Source of the DNA: an uncultured Scytonema sp.
Lineage (GTDB): Bacteria; Cyanobacteriota; Cyanobacteriia; Cyanobacteriales; Nostocaceae
DNA length: 46,143 nucleotides
NCBI GenBank assembly: GCA_937873135.1
Contig: CALMVQ010000241.1
Span: 1-46,143, forward strand
Direction of reading: 5' to 3'
Under the pieces are notes generated by a model. That model saw only the letters and a list, made by a program, of their open reading frames with translations, had not been told where the DNA came from and did not search any database. Made by a program: the position numbers and the translations under genes. Position 1 is the stretch's first letter, and each line of letters opens with the position of its first letter. This document shows, piece after piece, positions 34,550 through 43,746 of the stretch.

Positions 34550-34705
34550 AGGAGGAGTGATGAATTATGAATTATGAATGCTAAAACAGTATTATTTACA
34601 ACTCTTGTACGGGCGCGTTTGATAATCTGCTCGCCTCTGTTCAAATCTTATGTACATTTCTTATGTACATTAAACCCACGACACACCTCCTAACTCCTAA
34701 ATCTT

Positions 34706-36880
34706 ATGGAAGGCGATCGCTGTAAGCAGAATAAGTGTACTGGCATCATCGAAGATGGCTATTGTAATGTGTGCGGATTTGCTGACTTCAATTCGTCATT
34801 GGTTGATGTTTCTATGCAAATGGAAACGAAGCAAAGCACAAACATTACTACAGGTACGGGATCATCTCCACTAACCAACCGTTCTAAAGGTTCACGTCGT
34901 ACAAACAACACGTCTCGCAGAAGCACCCGCAAGCAACTTGGTGCCGGACTTGTCTCTGTGCCCGAACTCCCTTCCACGGAACCAGAAAAGGCAATCATGG
35001 CGGAGGCAAAGGTTCCCGACAACAAACGCTTCTGTGCAAATTGCAACAATTCTTTAGGAAGGGAGAAAGGCTTTTGTCCCAAGTGTGGACATAAGTATTC
35101 CTTTATACCCTCTCTTCTGCCTGGAGATTTAGTGGCCGGACAATATGAAGTTAAAGGTGCGATCGCCTTTGGTGGACTGGGCTGGATTTACTTGGGCTTT
35201 GATAAAACGCTGTCTCGTTACGTCGTACTCAAAGGTCTGCTAAATACCGAAGATGCGGCAAGTGCAGCAGTGGCAGTGGCAGAACGTCAATTTTTAGCTG
35301 CGGTGAAACACGCCAATATTGTCGGTATTTACAACTTTGTGAACTATGGTAGCGAAGGCTTCATCATCATGGAGTATGTTGGTGGCAAAACGTTGAAGGA
35401 CATTCGCAAACAGCGAGGTCCGTTGCCAGTCACGGAGGCGATCGCTTACATTCACCGGATTTTAAGTGCTTTTGCTTACTTGCATTCCTTAGGTTTGGTA
35501 TATTGTGACTTCAAGCCGGATAACGTGATGCTTGAAGACAACGATGTAAAATTAATCGACTTGGGCGGCGTGCGACGCATAGACGATCCGCACGGGGACA
35601 TTTACGGTACTGTCGGCTACAGCGCTCCTGAAGCGAGTGAGGGACCGACGGTAGTATCAGATTTATTCACCATTGGCAGGACTCTTGCTGTTTTGCTGAG
35701 TAATATCAGCAGCTTTACTAAAGAACATTTACACAAGCTGCCCAGTCCTCAAGAAGAACCACTGTTTGCCGAGCAAGAGTCTCTGTATCGTTTTTTACTT
35801 AAATCTACAGCCGAAAATCCTGACGAGCGCTTCCAGTCTGCTGATGAAATGGCAGATCAGTTACTTGGAGTGCTGCGGGAGATTGTTGCCAGGGAAACCA
35901 AGACTCCACGTCCAGCTACCAGTAACCTTTTTGGTGGAGATATGCTGGCACTGATCAATAGTGGTGATTTGAGTGCCATCAAAGCCGATTATCACCAGTT
36001 GCCGATGCCGATGTTGGATACCACAGAACCAGGTTTTAACGCGGTACTCAATGCGGGTGCCATTGCCGATTCCGTAAAGCGAGTGACCAGTTTGAGACAA
36101 GTTGTCCAGCAGTTTCCCGATTCTAAGGAAGCATTGCTACGTTTGGCAAACAGCTTGATTGAGGTTGGTGTTGATGATGAGGCGGAACAGCTTTTGGCAC
36201 AAGTGGAGCAAAAAGACCCTTGGGATTGGCGAGTGCTGTGGTACAGGGGACGAAGTTTGATGGCACACGGTAAAGCTAAAGAGGCTCAAGCAGCTTTTGA
36301 CCAAGTTTACTTTGATTTACCCGGAGAACTAACACCTAAATTAGCACTTGGTTTGGCGGCAGAAGCAGGAGGTCATTTGCCACTAGCAATTCAGATGTAC
36401 GACTTGGTGTCCCGTACCGACCCCAGTTATACCTCAGCCACCTTCGGTTTAGCGCGTTGCTTGTGCGCTACAGGAGATAAAAACAATGCAGTGGCAGCAT
36501 TGGAACGCGTACCACAAACTTCCAATTTGTATACGCGATCGCGTGTGGAAATTGCTCGGACACTTATTGACCCTTCCAGTTCCGCACCTGGTGCAAAAGA
36601 ACTCAAAGAAGCTTCAACAGCTATTGAAGCACTGACTCTCAACGGTATGGATCGCCATCAATTAACGAAACAGGTTTTGGAGACAGCCTTACATCTTGTC
36701 ACTTCTCAAGCACTGTCCTCTACTTCCGCGATTTCAATTCTGGGACAACCTTTGGAGGAATTGTATCTTAGAAAAGGGTTGGAAAAAGCCCTACGGGATA
36801 TGGCACACCTCTCAACTGGAGATGAGAAGATCCACCTGGTTGATGAAGCTAACCGCGTGCGTCCGAGAACTTGGTTTTAA
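34706..36880 (+). CDS. PknG-like Ser/Thr protein kinase with zinc ribbons and TPR region
   Basis: A 724-residue soluble kinase with the layout of PknG. N-terminal Cys pairs C6/C11/C20/C23 and C110/C113/C124/C127 form two zinc ribbons in place of the rubredoxin-like motif. Then comes the kinase domain: Gly-rich loop IAFGGLGWIYLG at 153-164, K176 in VVLKGLL, catalytic YCDFKPDN 266-273 with D268, and DLG at 285-287. A C-terminal helical TPR region starts at about 440 (DWRVLWYRGRSLMAHGKAKE). There is no membrane anchor. It should phosphorylate soluble targets, probably partners encoded nearby: PP2C at 43747 and VWA at 44787. Confidence 0.93.
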   Translation: MEGDRCKQNKCTGIIEDGYCNVCGFADFNSSLVDVSMQMETKQSTNITTGTGSSPLTNRSKGSRRTNNTSRRSTRKQLGAGLVSVPELPSTEPEKAIMAEAKVPDNKRFCANCNNSLGREKGFCPKCGHKYSFIPSLLPGDLVAGQYEVKGAIAFGGLGWIYLGFDKTLSRYVVLKGLLNTEDAASAAVAVAERQFLAAVKHANIVGIYNFVNYGSEGFIIMEYVGGKTLKDIRKQRGPLPVTEAIAYIHRILSAFAYLHSLGLVYCDFKPDNVMLEDNDVKLIDLGGVRRIDDPHGDIYGTVGYSAPEASEGPTVVSDLFTIGRTLAVLLSNISSFTKEHLHKLPSPQEEPLFAEQESLYRFLLKSTAENPDERFQSADEMADQLLGVLREIVARETKTPRPATSNLFGGDMLALINSGDLSAIKADYHQLPMPMLDTTEPGFNAVLNAGAIADSVKRVTSLRQVVQQFPDSKEALLRLANSLIEVGVDDEAEQLLAQVEQKDPWDWRVLWYRGRSLMAHGKAKEAQAAFDQVYFDLPGELTPKLALGLAAEAGGHLPLAIQMYDLVSRTDPSYTSATFGLARCLCATGDKNNAVAALERVPQTSNLYTRSRVEIARTLIDPSSSAPGAKELKEASTAIEALTLNGMDRHQLTKQVLETALHLVTSQALSSTSAISILGQPLEELYLRKGLEKALRDMAHLSTGDEKIHLVDEANRVRPRTWF

Positions 36881-36957
36881 CAAGTTTCACGGAATTCCCC
36901 GTATTCTTAAGGCGGAGTACCTCTAATACCCAAATTGCCTGTAGTACTTATGTACGA

Positions 36958-37356
36958 TTAGATAAACAAACTTGTATCTACTTGAAAGAACTCAGCGATC
37001 GCTTTTGCTTGAGTTTTGCTGATGCTGCGTTTGCCATTGACGATTTCAAACACATCTTCCCTAGAACCAATCACCTCAACTAATGCTTCTGGCTTGAGAT
37101 TGCGAGCTTCCATTAGATGTAGTAGCATCGAATGCGGTGTGCCTTGCGGTATTGGATAATGGATTTCTTCAAACTTCTCAATCAGTGTCACCAGCAGTTC
37201 TAAAAGTATCTCCTCTTCCGGGGTTGTATTGGGACGATGCTCTAACTCAACCGCATGGGCGATCGCCTGCTCGTTTTCTTCCTCTGTGGCGATGGTTTTT
37301 GGCTGATACTCAGCCAGCAATTTGCCATAAGATTCACGATTAAAAGTACGGGTCAT
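36958..37356 (-). CDS. HigA-type HTH antitoxin (COG5499-like), apparently orphan
   Basis: A 132-residue protein from the Met at 37356. The C-terminal half is an HTH (LMEARNLKPEALVEVIGSRE, DVFEIVNGKRSISKTQAKAI) preceded by a helical N-terminal domain, as in HigA antitoxins of the COG5499 group. GGAAAG lies just before this ATG, which makes it a better start than 37419. No intact toxin gene is adjacent. A short overlapping frame just upstream could encode the last residues of a HigB toxin (TKDKWKDDPYF). Confidence 0.78.
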   Translation of the reverse strand: MTRTFNRESYGKLLAEYQPKTIATEEENEQAIAHAVELEHRPNTTPEEEILLELLVTLIEKFEEIHYPIPQGTPHSMLLHLMEARNLKPEALVEVIGSREDVFEIVNGKRSISKTQAKAIAEFFQVDTSLFI

Positions 37357-37640
37357 CTTTCCACTTGTCCTTAGTGAAACTGCTTGCTGTTTTGAAGGAT
37401 TACGGATTCTCGACCCCATGCTGTGGTTACTGAGACAGGTTTAAGGATGAGTTGTAATGTAAAGAGTTTTTGAGTCGCTGTTCATCTGGAATTTGCAGCA
37501 TATCTATGTAATTATATGTAATATACAGGATTTAGATTTCTGAGTAGCTCTGAGTGACAAGGTGTCTATCAAATTAGCTCAGTGCAGGAAAACTCAATTG
37601 AACATTTCAGTGCTAAATAGTATCTACATAACATCCTTAA

Positions 37641-39005
37641 ATGAATAATGGACCCCCAGTCAATAAAATCTTGATTTTGGCAGCAAATCCGAAAGGTACA
37701 TGCAGACTGCGTTTAGACGAAGAGTTGCGCGAAATAAAGAATGGTTTAAGACGGGCAAGCAGACGCGAGCAATTCTTGATAGAGTCGGCAGAAGCAGTGC
37801 GCAACAGAGATATTCATAGAGCCATCATAGACTTCGAGCCACAGATTGTCCATTTTTCAGGACATGGCGCTCAGGAAAAAGGCTTAGTACTTGAGGATGA
37901 AACAGGGCAAGAGAAGCTAGTAGATGCAGAGGCACTAGCTGGATTGTTTGAGTTGTTTGCAGAACACGTAGAGTGTGTATTACTCAATGCTTGTTATTCG
38001 GAGATTCAAGCTCAGGCGATCGCGCAACATATTGATTACGTCATCGGCATGAACAACGAAATAGGGGATAAGGCGGCAATTGAATTTGCCGTTGGTTTTT
38101 ACGATGCTTTGGGAGCGGGAAAATCTGTTGAATATGCCCACAAACTAGGCTGTAAACTTATAGGAGTCGCAGGTATCCCAGAGTCTCTAACTCCACAACT
38201 GCTCACTAAAAACCAGTTGCAGACTGAAGGTTCAAACACAACTGCTCTATTTTCTGCTGTTGGTGTTGAACCTCCAACCCTAAAGTCTACTTATTGCAAA
38301 TCTAACTTCAAGCGGGAAACCTCAAGCATAGAAGACTGTAAAGGACAGAAAGATTTACTAGCATCTAATAAGTTGCAACAAGCGAATATGTTAACTATGG
38401 AAGTTTTCTTATCTTACTCTCCAAAAGATGAAAAACTGCGAAAGGAACTAGAAACATCTCTCAGTATTTTAGAGTTACAAGGTATTATTAAAATTTGGCA
38501 TGTAAATAAAATTTCACCAGGTAAAAATAAGAAGGTTGAGATTGAGCAGCATCTGAACTCAGCCCGTATAATTCTCCTACTTATTAGTCGGAACTTTCTT
38601 TCTTCAGGTCCCCATCTTAACTATGAGGTTAAGCGAGCAATGGAAAGACGAGAAAATGAAGGAACCCTCGTCATTCCCATACTTCTCAGTTCCATTGTCG
38701 GTTGGCAAAGCATTAAATTTAGTGATGCCCACTATTTCCTAAAAGATTATAAGGCAGCAATCGAAGATTATACACATGTTATTGGTCTCGAGCCTGAGTT
38801 GGCTGATGCCTACATGATTCGCGCTATTGCTCGCTGCGAGTTAAGAGACAAGCAAGGAGCAATTAAAGATGAGCGAGACGCAGCGACTCTCTACGTAAAA
38901 CAAGGAGAAACAGCACGACACAATAAGTTTCTCAAAAAGCTTAAATGCATCGACGCAGTCAGCCATGCTCTTCCAATTAAACTCAATAAACAATACAGTT
39001 CCTGA
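37641..39005 (+). CDS. CHAT protease-TIR-TPR fusion protein
   Basis: A 454-residue multidomain protein. N-terminal CHAT caspase-like domain (about 8-180): ANPKGTCRLRLDEELREI, catalytic H75 in HFSGHGAQEKG and C118 in LLNACYSE. A linker of about 70 residues, then a TIR domain (about 253-355: MEVFLSYSPKDEKLRKEL, ARIILLLISRNFL, E329 in NYEVKRAM as candidate NADase Glu). It ends with about one and a half TPR-like repeats (HYFLKDYKAAIEDYTHVI, YMIRAIARCELRDKQGAIKD). The TIR runs abruptly into the TPR, suggesting an internal deletion. Such combinations occur in bacterial immune or cell-death signalling. It is a single gene flanked by broken toxin genes. Confidence 0.85.
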   Translation: MNNGPPVNKILILAANPKGTCRLRLDEELREIKNGLRRASRREQFLIESAEAVRNRDIHRAIIDFEPQIVHFSGHGAQEKGLVLEDETGQEKLVDAEALAGLFELFAEHVECVLLNACYSEIQAQAIAQHIDYVIGMNNEIGDKAAIEFAVGFYDALGAGKSVEYAHKLGCKLIGVAGIPESLTPQLLTKNQLQTEGSNTTALFSAVGVEPPTLKSTYCKSNFKRETSSIEDCKGQKDLLASNKLQQANMLTMEVFLSYSPKDEKLRKELETSLSILELQGIIKIWHVNKISPGKNKKVEIEQHLNSARIILLLISRNFLSSGPHLNYEVKRAMERRENEGTLVIPILLSSIVGWQSIKFSDAHYFLKDYKAAIEDYTHVIGLEPELADAYMIRAIARCELRDKQGAIKDERDAATLYVKQGETARHNKFLKKLKCIDAVSHALPIKLNKQYSS

Positions 39006-39075
39006 TTGAACTAGAAGTCATGAATGCAAATTGTATAACAGTCTGGCGCTTTGAGTAAAATCATCAGAGCGGTTC

Positions 39076-39465
39076 TCAAGAGTTCATTGAACTTGAGAGT
39101 TTACCCAGCAACAAGTCGGACGAAGATTCTAATAGAGAATCTTGTGATTCAAGCTTAGTTTTGTTATCATGGCTTACAAACTCTTCAAATAACTCAAAGA
39201 AAAGCTCTAACGCAGTGCGTTCATCTTCTGAATAGAAGAGAATGACTTTATCCCAGAATTGGCTGGAGGAAATGTTAAATTTTTACTGAATCCATCCTGG
39301 GAATTCAGTAAATTTCTTTTCTTGTTCAGTCTGAGAAATTCCTAGTTCACGACGAGCAAGAATGTAACCAGCTAAACAGGAACGGAGGTGAGTGATTGCA
39401 GGTTTACCCAGATACATGGAAGGTCTTTTCCTAATCTTCTGAATCAGTTCTTAAAAGTTACTCAT
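39076..39465 (-). pseudogene. Immunity protein remnant
   Basis: From an ATG at 39465 (preceded by AGGAG), the frame reads MSNF, stop, ELIQKIRKRPSMYLGKPAIT, then helical sequence to GWIQ, a second stop, and continues (FWDKVILFYSEDERTALELF) to TGA at 39076. Two in-frame TAA codons interrupt an otherwise coherent protein of about 129 residues. This resembles immunity proteins that follow papain-fold toxins in cyanobacteria, and it lies directly downstream of such a toxin remnant. Not functional as it stands. Confidence 0.62.
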
Positions 39466-39479
39466 CCTCTTTCTCCTAT

Positions 39480-39668
39480 TTAGAAATCAATTTCTGTGAT
39501 TTGGAAATCTCCACCTATGTCTTTTATCGGGCAGTAGAGATTATTTATCCAATCTACTCTTGAAACTCCTTGAGGATGAATATTATCAAACACCAGTTCT
39601 TTGCCTTCTATTTCAAGGGCAATGACTTCATGAAGACCATTGGTTGAGAATTTCGTGGTAGATATTAC
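39480..39668 (-). pseudogene. Papain-fold toxin C-terminal remnant
   Basis: Read leftward, about 62 codons encode VISTTKFSTNGLHEVIALEI and EGKELVFDNIHPQGVSRVDW, ending ITEIDF at a TAA (39480-39482). The pattern 'NGLHEVIALEIEGKELVFDNIHP' (a catalytic-type His, then strand, DNxHP) matches the C-terminal part of papain-fold toxin domains of polymorphic toxins as I recall them. The N-terminal part is gone, and upstream sequence to 39847 shows no continuation. The remnant lies 15 nt before the immunity remnant. Confidence 0.6.
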
Positions 39669-39847
39669 AAAAAGGGTCTGAAGTCAATTGGAAGCATAAG
39701 CGTACCAAAACGGCAATATTATCCTTCCAATGACAATTATCTATGTAATATCTCTAAACCCAGTAACTAGCGCGAATGCTATTCATACCCTGAATCAGTT
39801 TGCAGATAATTCCAATATATTTAGGTCTGCAAATTTATTCACTCGTA

Positions 39848-40603
39848 CTATGGGGTTTTAAAAAGCGCGTTTCCAATGGATCCCCTTTTGTTGAGCAGAT
39901 CACTCAGTTTCCAAAGACCCATGCACTTATCTGTGTCTGCAAAACCTGCATCACGTCTTTCATAAATCAGTTTTAATGGGGTAGGAAAGTTAAAGGGTTC
40001 TAGGCACATGTTAAGAGAACGATAACCGCCTGTTACGATAGGAAGATTTTCTCTAGTATCAGGATGAGTGGTAGTCAGTAAATATGTCGATTTAGTAGCT
40101 TTGAAATTCTCTATTGCTGCAAATATGTCCTCAAATGATAAGTGGAAAAAGCAGTCTCTACAGAGAATCAAATCGGCGTAAGGAAGCTCATCCTTGCTCA
40201 GATCACAAGAGAAAAATTTCCGCTTAGGGCTTTCATATTTATTTTGATTAATTGTGATTAGTTCTTTGACAATGTCTCCACCAATGTAGTCACAATTTCC
40301 CAAATCAATAAATTTCATCCAATTGAAATCGCCACAAGGTACATCCAAGAGGACGTTAACATTAAGCTCTTGTATTAGGTTAGGCAAAATCGCGCGAATA
40401 TGTTTAGTTTCAAAGTCTGATGAACCAGGACCTGATTTTGATTGTTCATCGCGCCAATGATTCTTTTCATAAAACGAAGTAAATATTTCTTCTGACGATT
40501 TTCCAACTAGCTCTTTATGTATTTTTTTTACTTTCCATAATCGCCATTTGTTCACTAAAGACTGACCTAATAATCTTTTTGCCGCTTGCTTTAGGGTATC
40601 CAT
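39848..40603 (-). CDS. Class I SAM-dependent methyltransferase
   Basis: A 251-residue Rossmann-fold methyltransferase from the Met at 40603; a second in-frame ATG is at 40612. SAM motif I is LLDVPCGDFNWM. Motif II-like acidic residue in CDYIGGDIV, and motif IV-like ADLILCRDCFFHLSFEDI. The last part (YRSLNMCLEPFNFP, DAGFADTDKCMGLW) is typical of small family members near glycan or secondary-metabolite genes. It has no obvious partner here, so the target is unknown. It is intact. Confidence 0.84.
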   Translation of the reverse strand: MDTLKQAAKRLLGQSLVNKWRLWKVKKIHKELVGKSSEEIFTSFYEKNHWRDEQSKSGPGSSDFETKHIRAILPNLIQELNVNVLLDVPCGDFNWMKFIDLGNCDYIGGDIVKELITINQNKYESPKRKFFSCDLSKDELPYADLILCRDCFFHLSFEDIFAAIENFKATKSTYLLTTTHPDTRENLPIVTGGYRSLNMCLEPFNFPTPLKLIYERRDAGFADTDKCMGLWKLSDLLNKRGSIGNALFKTP

Positions 40604-40612
40604 ATAGAGCAT

Positions 40613-40981
40613 ATAGGATTTATTTACTTAATCCAATTTTACATGAGACTGTAGTGCATCATTTATTTTGTTTGCGATCGCTAATCCAAAATCTTCAGCT
40701 ATTACTGGTTAAGAAGCCAACCTTGTTAGCTATCATCTGCAAGTTATTTAAGGCAAGGATTATTTACTTAGGAAAAATCGGTATACTAAATGACGTGTAA
40801 AGAATTGAATGTAGCAAATGCGATCGCACCTGTAGTCAAAGCAACAAGCGATACAATGGAAACGATTTGCATGTTCCACTCGGTAATGGCTTAGAAAAGC
40901 AGCGTTGGAAACCGAAAATAGTGTGCTTCATATGTTGAGACTATTGCTATATCATGGAAAAAACTAGCAATCTGTGTAAAT
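40613..40981. other. Gene-free stretch
   Basis: No convincing gene. A weak frame reads about LNVANAIAPVVKATSDTMET around 40805-40890 and stops. It may be the tail of a lost gene but cannot be identified. No repeats stand out. Confidence 0.4.
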
Positions 40982-41249
40982 ATGGGCATTACACTAACGC
41001 TCTTTACAACAGAAAATAATCAAAGATTTGCTTGCCACAGGCAATTTTAATAGCGTCGGCGAAGTGATTCAAGCTGCATTGAGCCTTCTAGAACAAGAGA
41101 GACTTGCGTATCAAGTATGGGTTGACGAAACTCGCGCCAAGATTGATGAAGGGATAGTATCACTTGAGCGTGGCGAAGGGATTGATGGTGAAACTTTTGT
41201 GAATCAACTTTTGGCAGATTTACAGCAAGTTAAAAAGTCTCAGAAATGA
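40982..41249 (+). pseudogene. ParD-like antitoxin, frameshifted
   Basis: An ATG at 40982 begins MGITLTL in one frame. After about 20 nt the sequence continues in another frame as LQQKIIKDLLATGNFNSVGE, followed by VIQAALSLLEQERLAYQVW, a ParD-type ribbon-helix-helix antitoxin. A small deletion near 41001-41008 is the simplest explanation. Without repair the protein lacks its N-terminal DNA-binding strand unless it starts at an internal TTG (41028). It ends with an ATGA overlap to the toxin relic. Confidence 0.65.
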
Positions 41250-41326
41250 GCCAGTATATTATTTCGCTACCGGCTTCTCGTGATTTAAGAGCGATCGCTT
41301 GGGTAGAGGTCATGATTATCTATTAA
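41246..41326 (+). pseudogene. ParE-like toxin, truncated
   Basis: Starts inside the antitoxin stop codon (ATGA) and reads MSQYIISLPASRDLRAIA, the normal beginning of a ParE toxin. It then departs from the family (WVEVMIIY) and stops at 41326. The rest of the toxin is missing. From 41327 to 41488 there is an unidentified fragment (ITTPEELGDVLDTGGIHGEI) and nothing else. Confidence 0.6.
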
Positions 41327-41488
41327 CCCTGAGAGACAGAGAATAAAATCACAACACCTGAGGAATTAGGTGATGTTTTGGATACGGGCGGTATTCATGG
41401 AGAAATATTCTCATCTGAAGTAGCAAATTGAACATCTTCGTAGAGTAAGGATAGGGGAGTTATGGCTTCTTACTTCCATGCCTTCACA

Positions 41489-41854
41489 CTAGCATTCTTG
41501 TGTACCAGGTGCTGGAGTGTTTACAATGAAGCGTTTCATTGTGGGTACTGCTTGAACAAATATTTCTGCCATCTCGATTCCAGACAAGTTTCCCGACACC
41601 AACACAAACATACGCGCACCCGACTCCTGAACTGCCATAAGTTCTAAACGACGATGAGCAATTTTTTTATCAGCAGTCAGAATCACCCAACCCTTTAACG
41701 CTACTATTGGCAACCAATCCGTATCAGCTGTTGCTTGATTAAAATAGTCGTCGTGAATTTCTACTAATTCTCCTATATTTCTAAGAGCATTTACAACATG
41801 AGTTTTTCCTAAAGAGCGGTCAATAAAAAACCTAATTTCAATCTCTTCACTCAT
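41489..41854 (-). CDS. PIN-like toxin of a DUF433-linked pair
   Basis: A 121-residue protein with a PIN-like beginning FFIDRSLGKTHV (D12) and a later acidic site VILTADKKIAH. The gene overlaps its upstream partner by ATGA (41851-41854). In DUF433-linked pairs the second gene encodes a PIN-like (DUF5615/VapC45-type) RNase toxin. A C-terminal extension (FIVNTPAPGTQEC) is present. The site appears intact. Confidence 0.75.
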   Translation of the reverse strand: MSEEIEIRFFIDRSLGKTHVVNALRNIGELVEIHDDYFNQATADTDWLPIVALKGWVILTADKKIAHRRLELMAVQESGARMFVLVSGNLSGIEMAEIFVQAVPTMKRFIVNTPAPGTQEC

Positions 41855-42552
41855 GCTACCAATGCTAGTTCATACCGGATAGCTTCTTCTACTTTGAGGC
41901 GATCGCAATCATAATCTTCTGCTAAATCATCAATTGAGTCTCCGGCAGCATACCTTTGAGCCAAAATACTTGTTGGCACTCCTGTTCCCTCTAAAACAGG
42001 TTGCCCAAAAGATACCAGCGGATCTATCACAATCAACTTTGGCAATTCAGTTTCTCTTGTTCGAGTGAATGGATAAAGCTTTGCTGGCAAATCTGCTTCA
42101 TCCCAATCAATTCGCTTCAGATAAACTTTAACAATTTCTGGTATCGCTATCTGTCCATGCTGTGAAGCATTCACTAAACACCCCAAATGCTCAATGAATA
42201 AATCAATCCCATCTGTATAAAGCTTTTTATAAGCAAGTGGATGATCCATCCCATAAGAGTCTTGAAGATGTGCAACACCAAGTCTTACTTTTTCCAAAGA
42301 TATTTGATGATACCGACGAATCGCATTCAGGACGTGCAGCTCAATCAAATTAGTAAAAGATAATAATCGCTCATCAGACTCTGGAATTTTGATAACTGGC
42401 TCGAAGCGTTTTGAACCTGCTTTCGTTTTATATCGAGCGCCAAAGACCCAAGAACGTACCGTCGAGTACGGTACACGCAAATAGTGTACTGCATCCATTG
42501 CACTATAAGTCCCAATGTTGCGGGGGTCTTTACCTTGATATAGGTCGCTCAA
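41851..42552 (-). CDS. DUF433 antitoxin with HTH domain (VapB45-type)
   Basis: A 233-residue protein. The N-terminal part has an HTH-like segment (YSAMDAVHYLRVPYSTVRSW). The C-terminal 55 residues are a DUF433 domain (IDPLVSFGQPVLEGTGVPTS, ILAQRYAAGDSIDDLAEDYD). This two-domain layout is typical of the VapB45-like antitoxin next to a PIN-like toxin. The ATG follows an intergenic gap of about 195 nt (42553-42747) in which I see nothing. It should repress the operon and neutralise the toxin. Confidence 0.82.
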   Translation of the reverse strand: MSDLYQGKDPRNIGTYSAMDAVHYLRVPYSTVRSWVFGARYKTKAGSKRFEPVIKIPESDERLLSFTNLIELHVLNAIRRYHQISLEKVRLGVAHLQDSYGMDHPLAYKKLYTDGIDLFIEHLGCLVNASQHGQIAIPEIVKVYLKRIDWDEADLPAKLYPFTRTRETELPKLIVIDPLVSFGQPVLEGTGVPTSILAQRYAAGDSIDDLAEDYDCDRLKVEEAIRYELALVA

Positions 42553-42747
42553 CAGCTATTCTCCGAAAAAATATCATTATACTACAATCGACAACTTTTT
42601 TCATTCTAGTATATTTATACTTGGTGTTCTTCCCATTCCAGAGATTCCTGGGGAGAGATGGGTGGTAGGTTGGCGTTAGCAATCATGATAATTAAGTGCT
42701 GTTTCGTTAATATCCTAGATCGCCCAGCACGCTTTGTACTGAGCTTG

Positions 42748-43468
42748 TTATTCAATCTCAGGCGTTGGTGTTAGAGTTATCGCCAAGATTCCTAAAATTT
42801 TGTCTACTTCCTTAATGAAATAATCATTTTTGTCAATGAAAATAGTGCGATCGCAGAGTTTTAGGAATTTCCAGTCAGTTCCAGTTGTCACAGCACCATA
42901 AATATAGTCTGGAACTGTTTCCTGTCGTTGGTTAAATAACTGAGCAGCAATCATAGTTGCAATGCACTGCCCCAAGCCAGATTTAATACTTTCATTCTTG
43001 GCTTCCACAATGGTCATAAAAGGACTAGTACAACAAGGCAAAAGTAAAAAGTAAAAAGTAAAAAGAAAGAACCTTATTTTGTAAGGGTTTTAACTATTTC
43101 AGATGGGTGGTTTATTTCCGCCGTGCTGTACTAGTAATATCATATTGTTCAGGCGAGCGACTCAAAATAAAATCACAACGTCCCTCTAAACCCTTAGAAG
43201 CATCCACATTAAATTCTGAACCTGAAAAAATACTAATTTGGTATTTGAAATACCGTCTGACTTCGATAACAACTGGCATGATAATGAGTTCTGATCGTGC
43301 CTTTTCTGTATTAATTGCGGTTACTAAAGGTAAATGTTCTTTAAGAATCATAGTGAGGTAGTCCGTAGAAGCAACTGCCTGCACATCCGAGAACAAATCT
43401 TGATTTTCAACAACTGTTATATTAAAGTCTTTTTTAACTTTGTTGAAAGTAAAAGCACTGTATGGCAT
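42748..43468 (-). pseudogene. PD-(D/E)XK nuclease-like gene interrupted by a miniature element
   Basis: The start side (43468-43136) encodes MPYSAFTFNKVKKDFNITVV and ends GRCDFILSRSPEQYDIT. The other side (43023-42748) resumes at SPFMTIVEAKNESIKSGLGQ, with the ExK pair EAK. Joining the flanks at ACTAGT gives a continuous D...EAK nuclease-like protein of about 202 residues. The 112-bp element at 43024-43135 splits it, and the frame is lost. The family is common in filamentous cyanobacteria; its function is unknown. Confidence 0.75.
43024..43135. mobile_element. 112-bp miniature inverted-repeat element, copy 2
   Basis: Starts ACTAGTACAACAAGGC and ends GCCGTGCTGTACTAGT, imperfect inverted repeats. 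ACTAGT is present at both ends and only once in the reconstructed target, so the target duplication is ACTAGT or a shorter core such as CTAG. The interior holds AAAAGTA heptamers. It matches the element at 5411-5524. Confidence 0.78.
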
Positions 43469-43535
43469 GCTAAAATTTAGTGATTTTTTGAAAAGAATAT
43501 ATATTTATTTTAGGATAGGGGAATATTTATTTTTG

Positions 43536-43640
43536 CCCTTCGGGTGACGCTAAGTTCGTAGCGCCAGTTGCCTGCGGTGGGAAACCCGCCTTCTCAAAAG
43601 CATGCTTACGCTTCCCTTACACCCTTTATTATATGAAGAA
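43536..43640. repeat. Degenerate dispersed repeat
   Basis: A GC-rich stretch in AT-rich surroundings with short dyads (GCCCTTCGGG; TTGCCTGCGGTGGGAAACCC followed by GCC). It has the style of multi-copy cyanobacterial intergenic repeats, but only one copy is in this window. It lies upstream of the PP2C gene. Confidence 0.4.
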
Positions 43641-43746
43641 TTGTTAGCTAGATTTGGAAAATAGTTACCTAGATTTGGAGTACAAAGTTAAAGTCTTTTC
43701 TTACAATTGATTATCGCTTTACACTACTTCCTACTCCTCAATCACC

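Noticed and set aside
40579-40800. Frame of 73 codons (+ strand)
   Set aside because: It overlaps the methyltransferase start in antisense and has no family resemblance.
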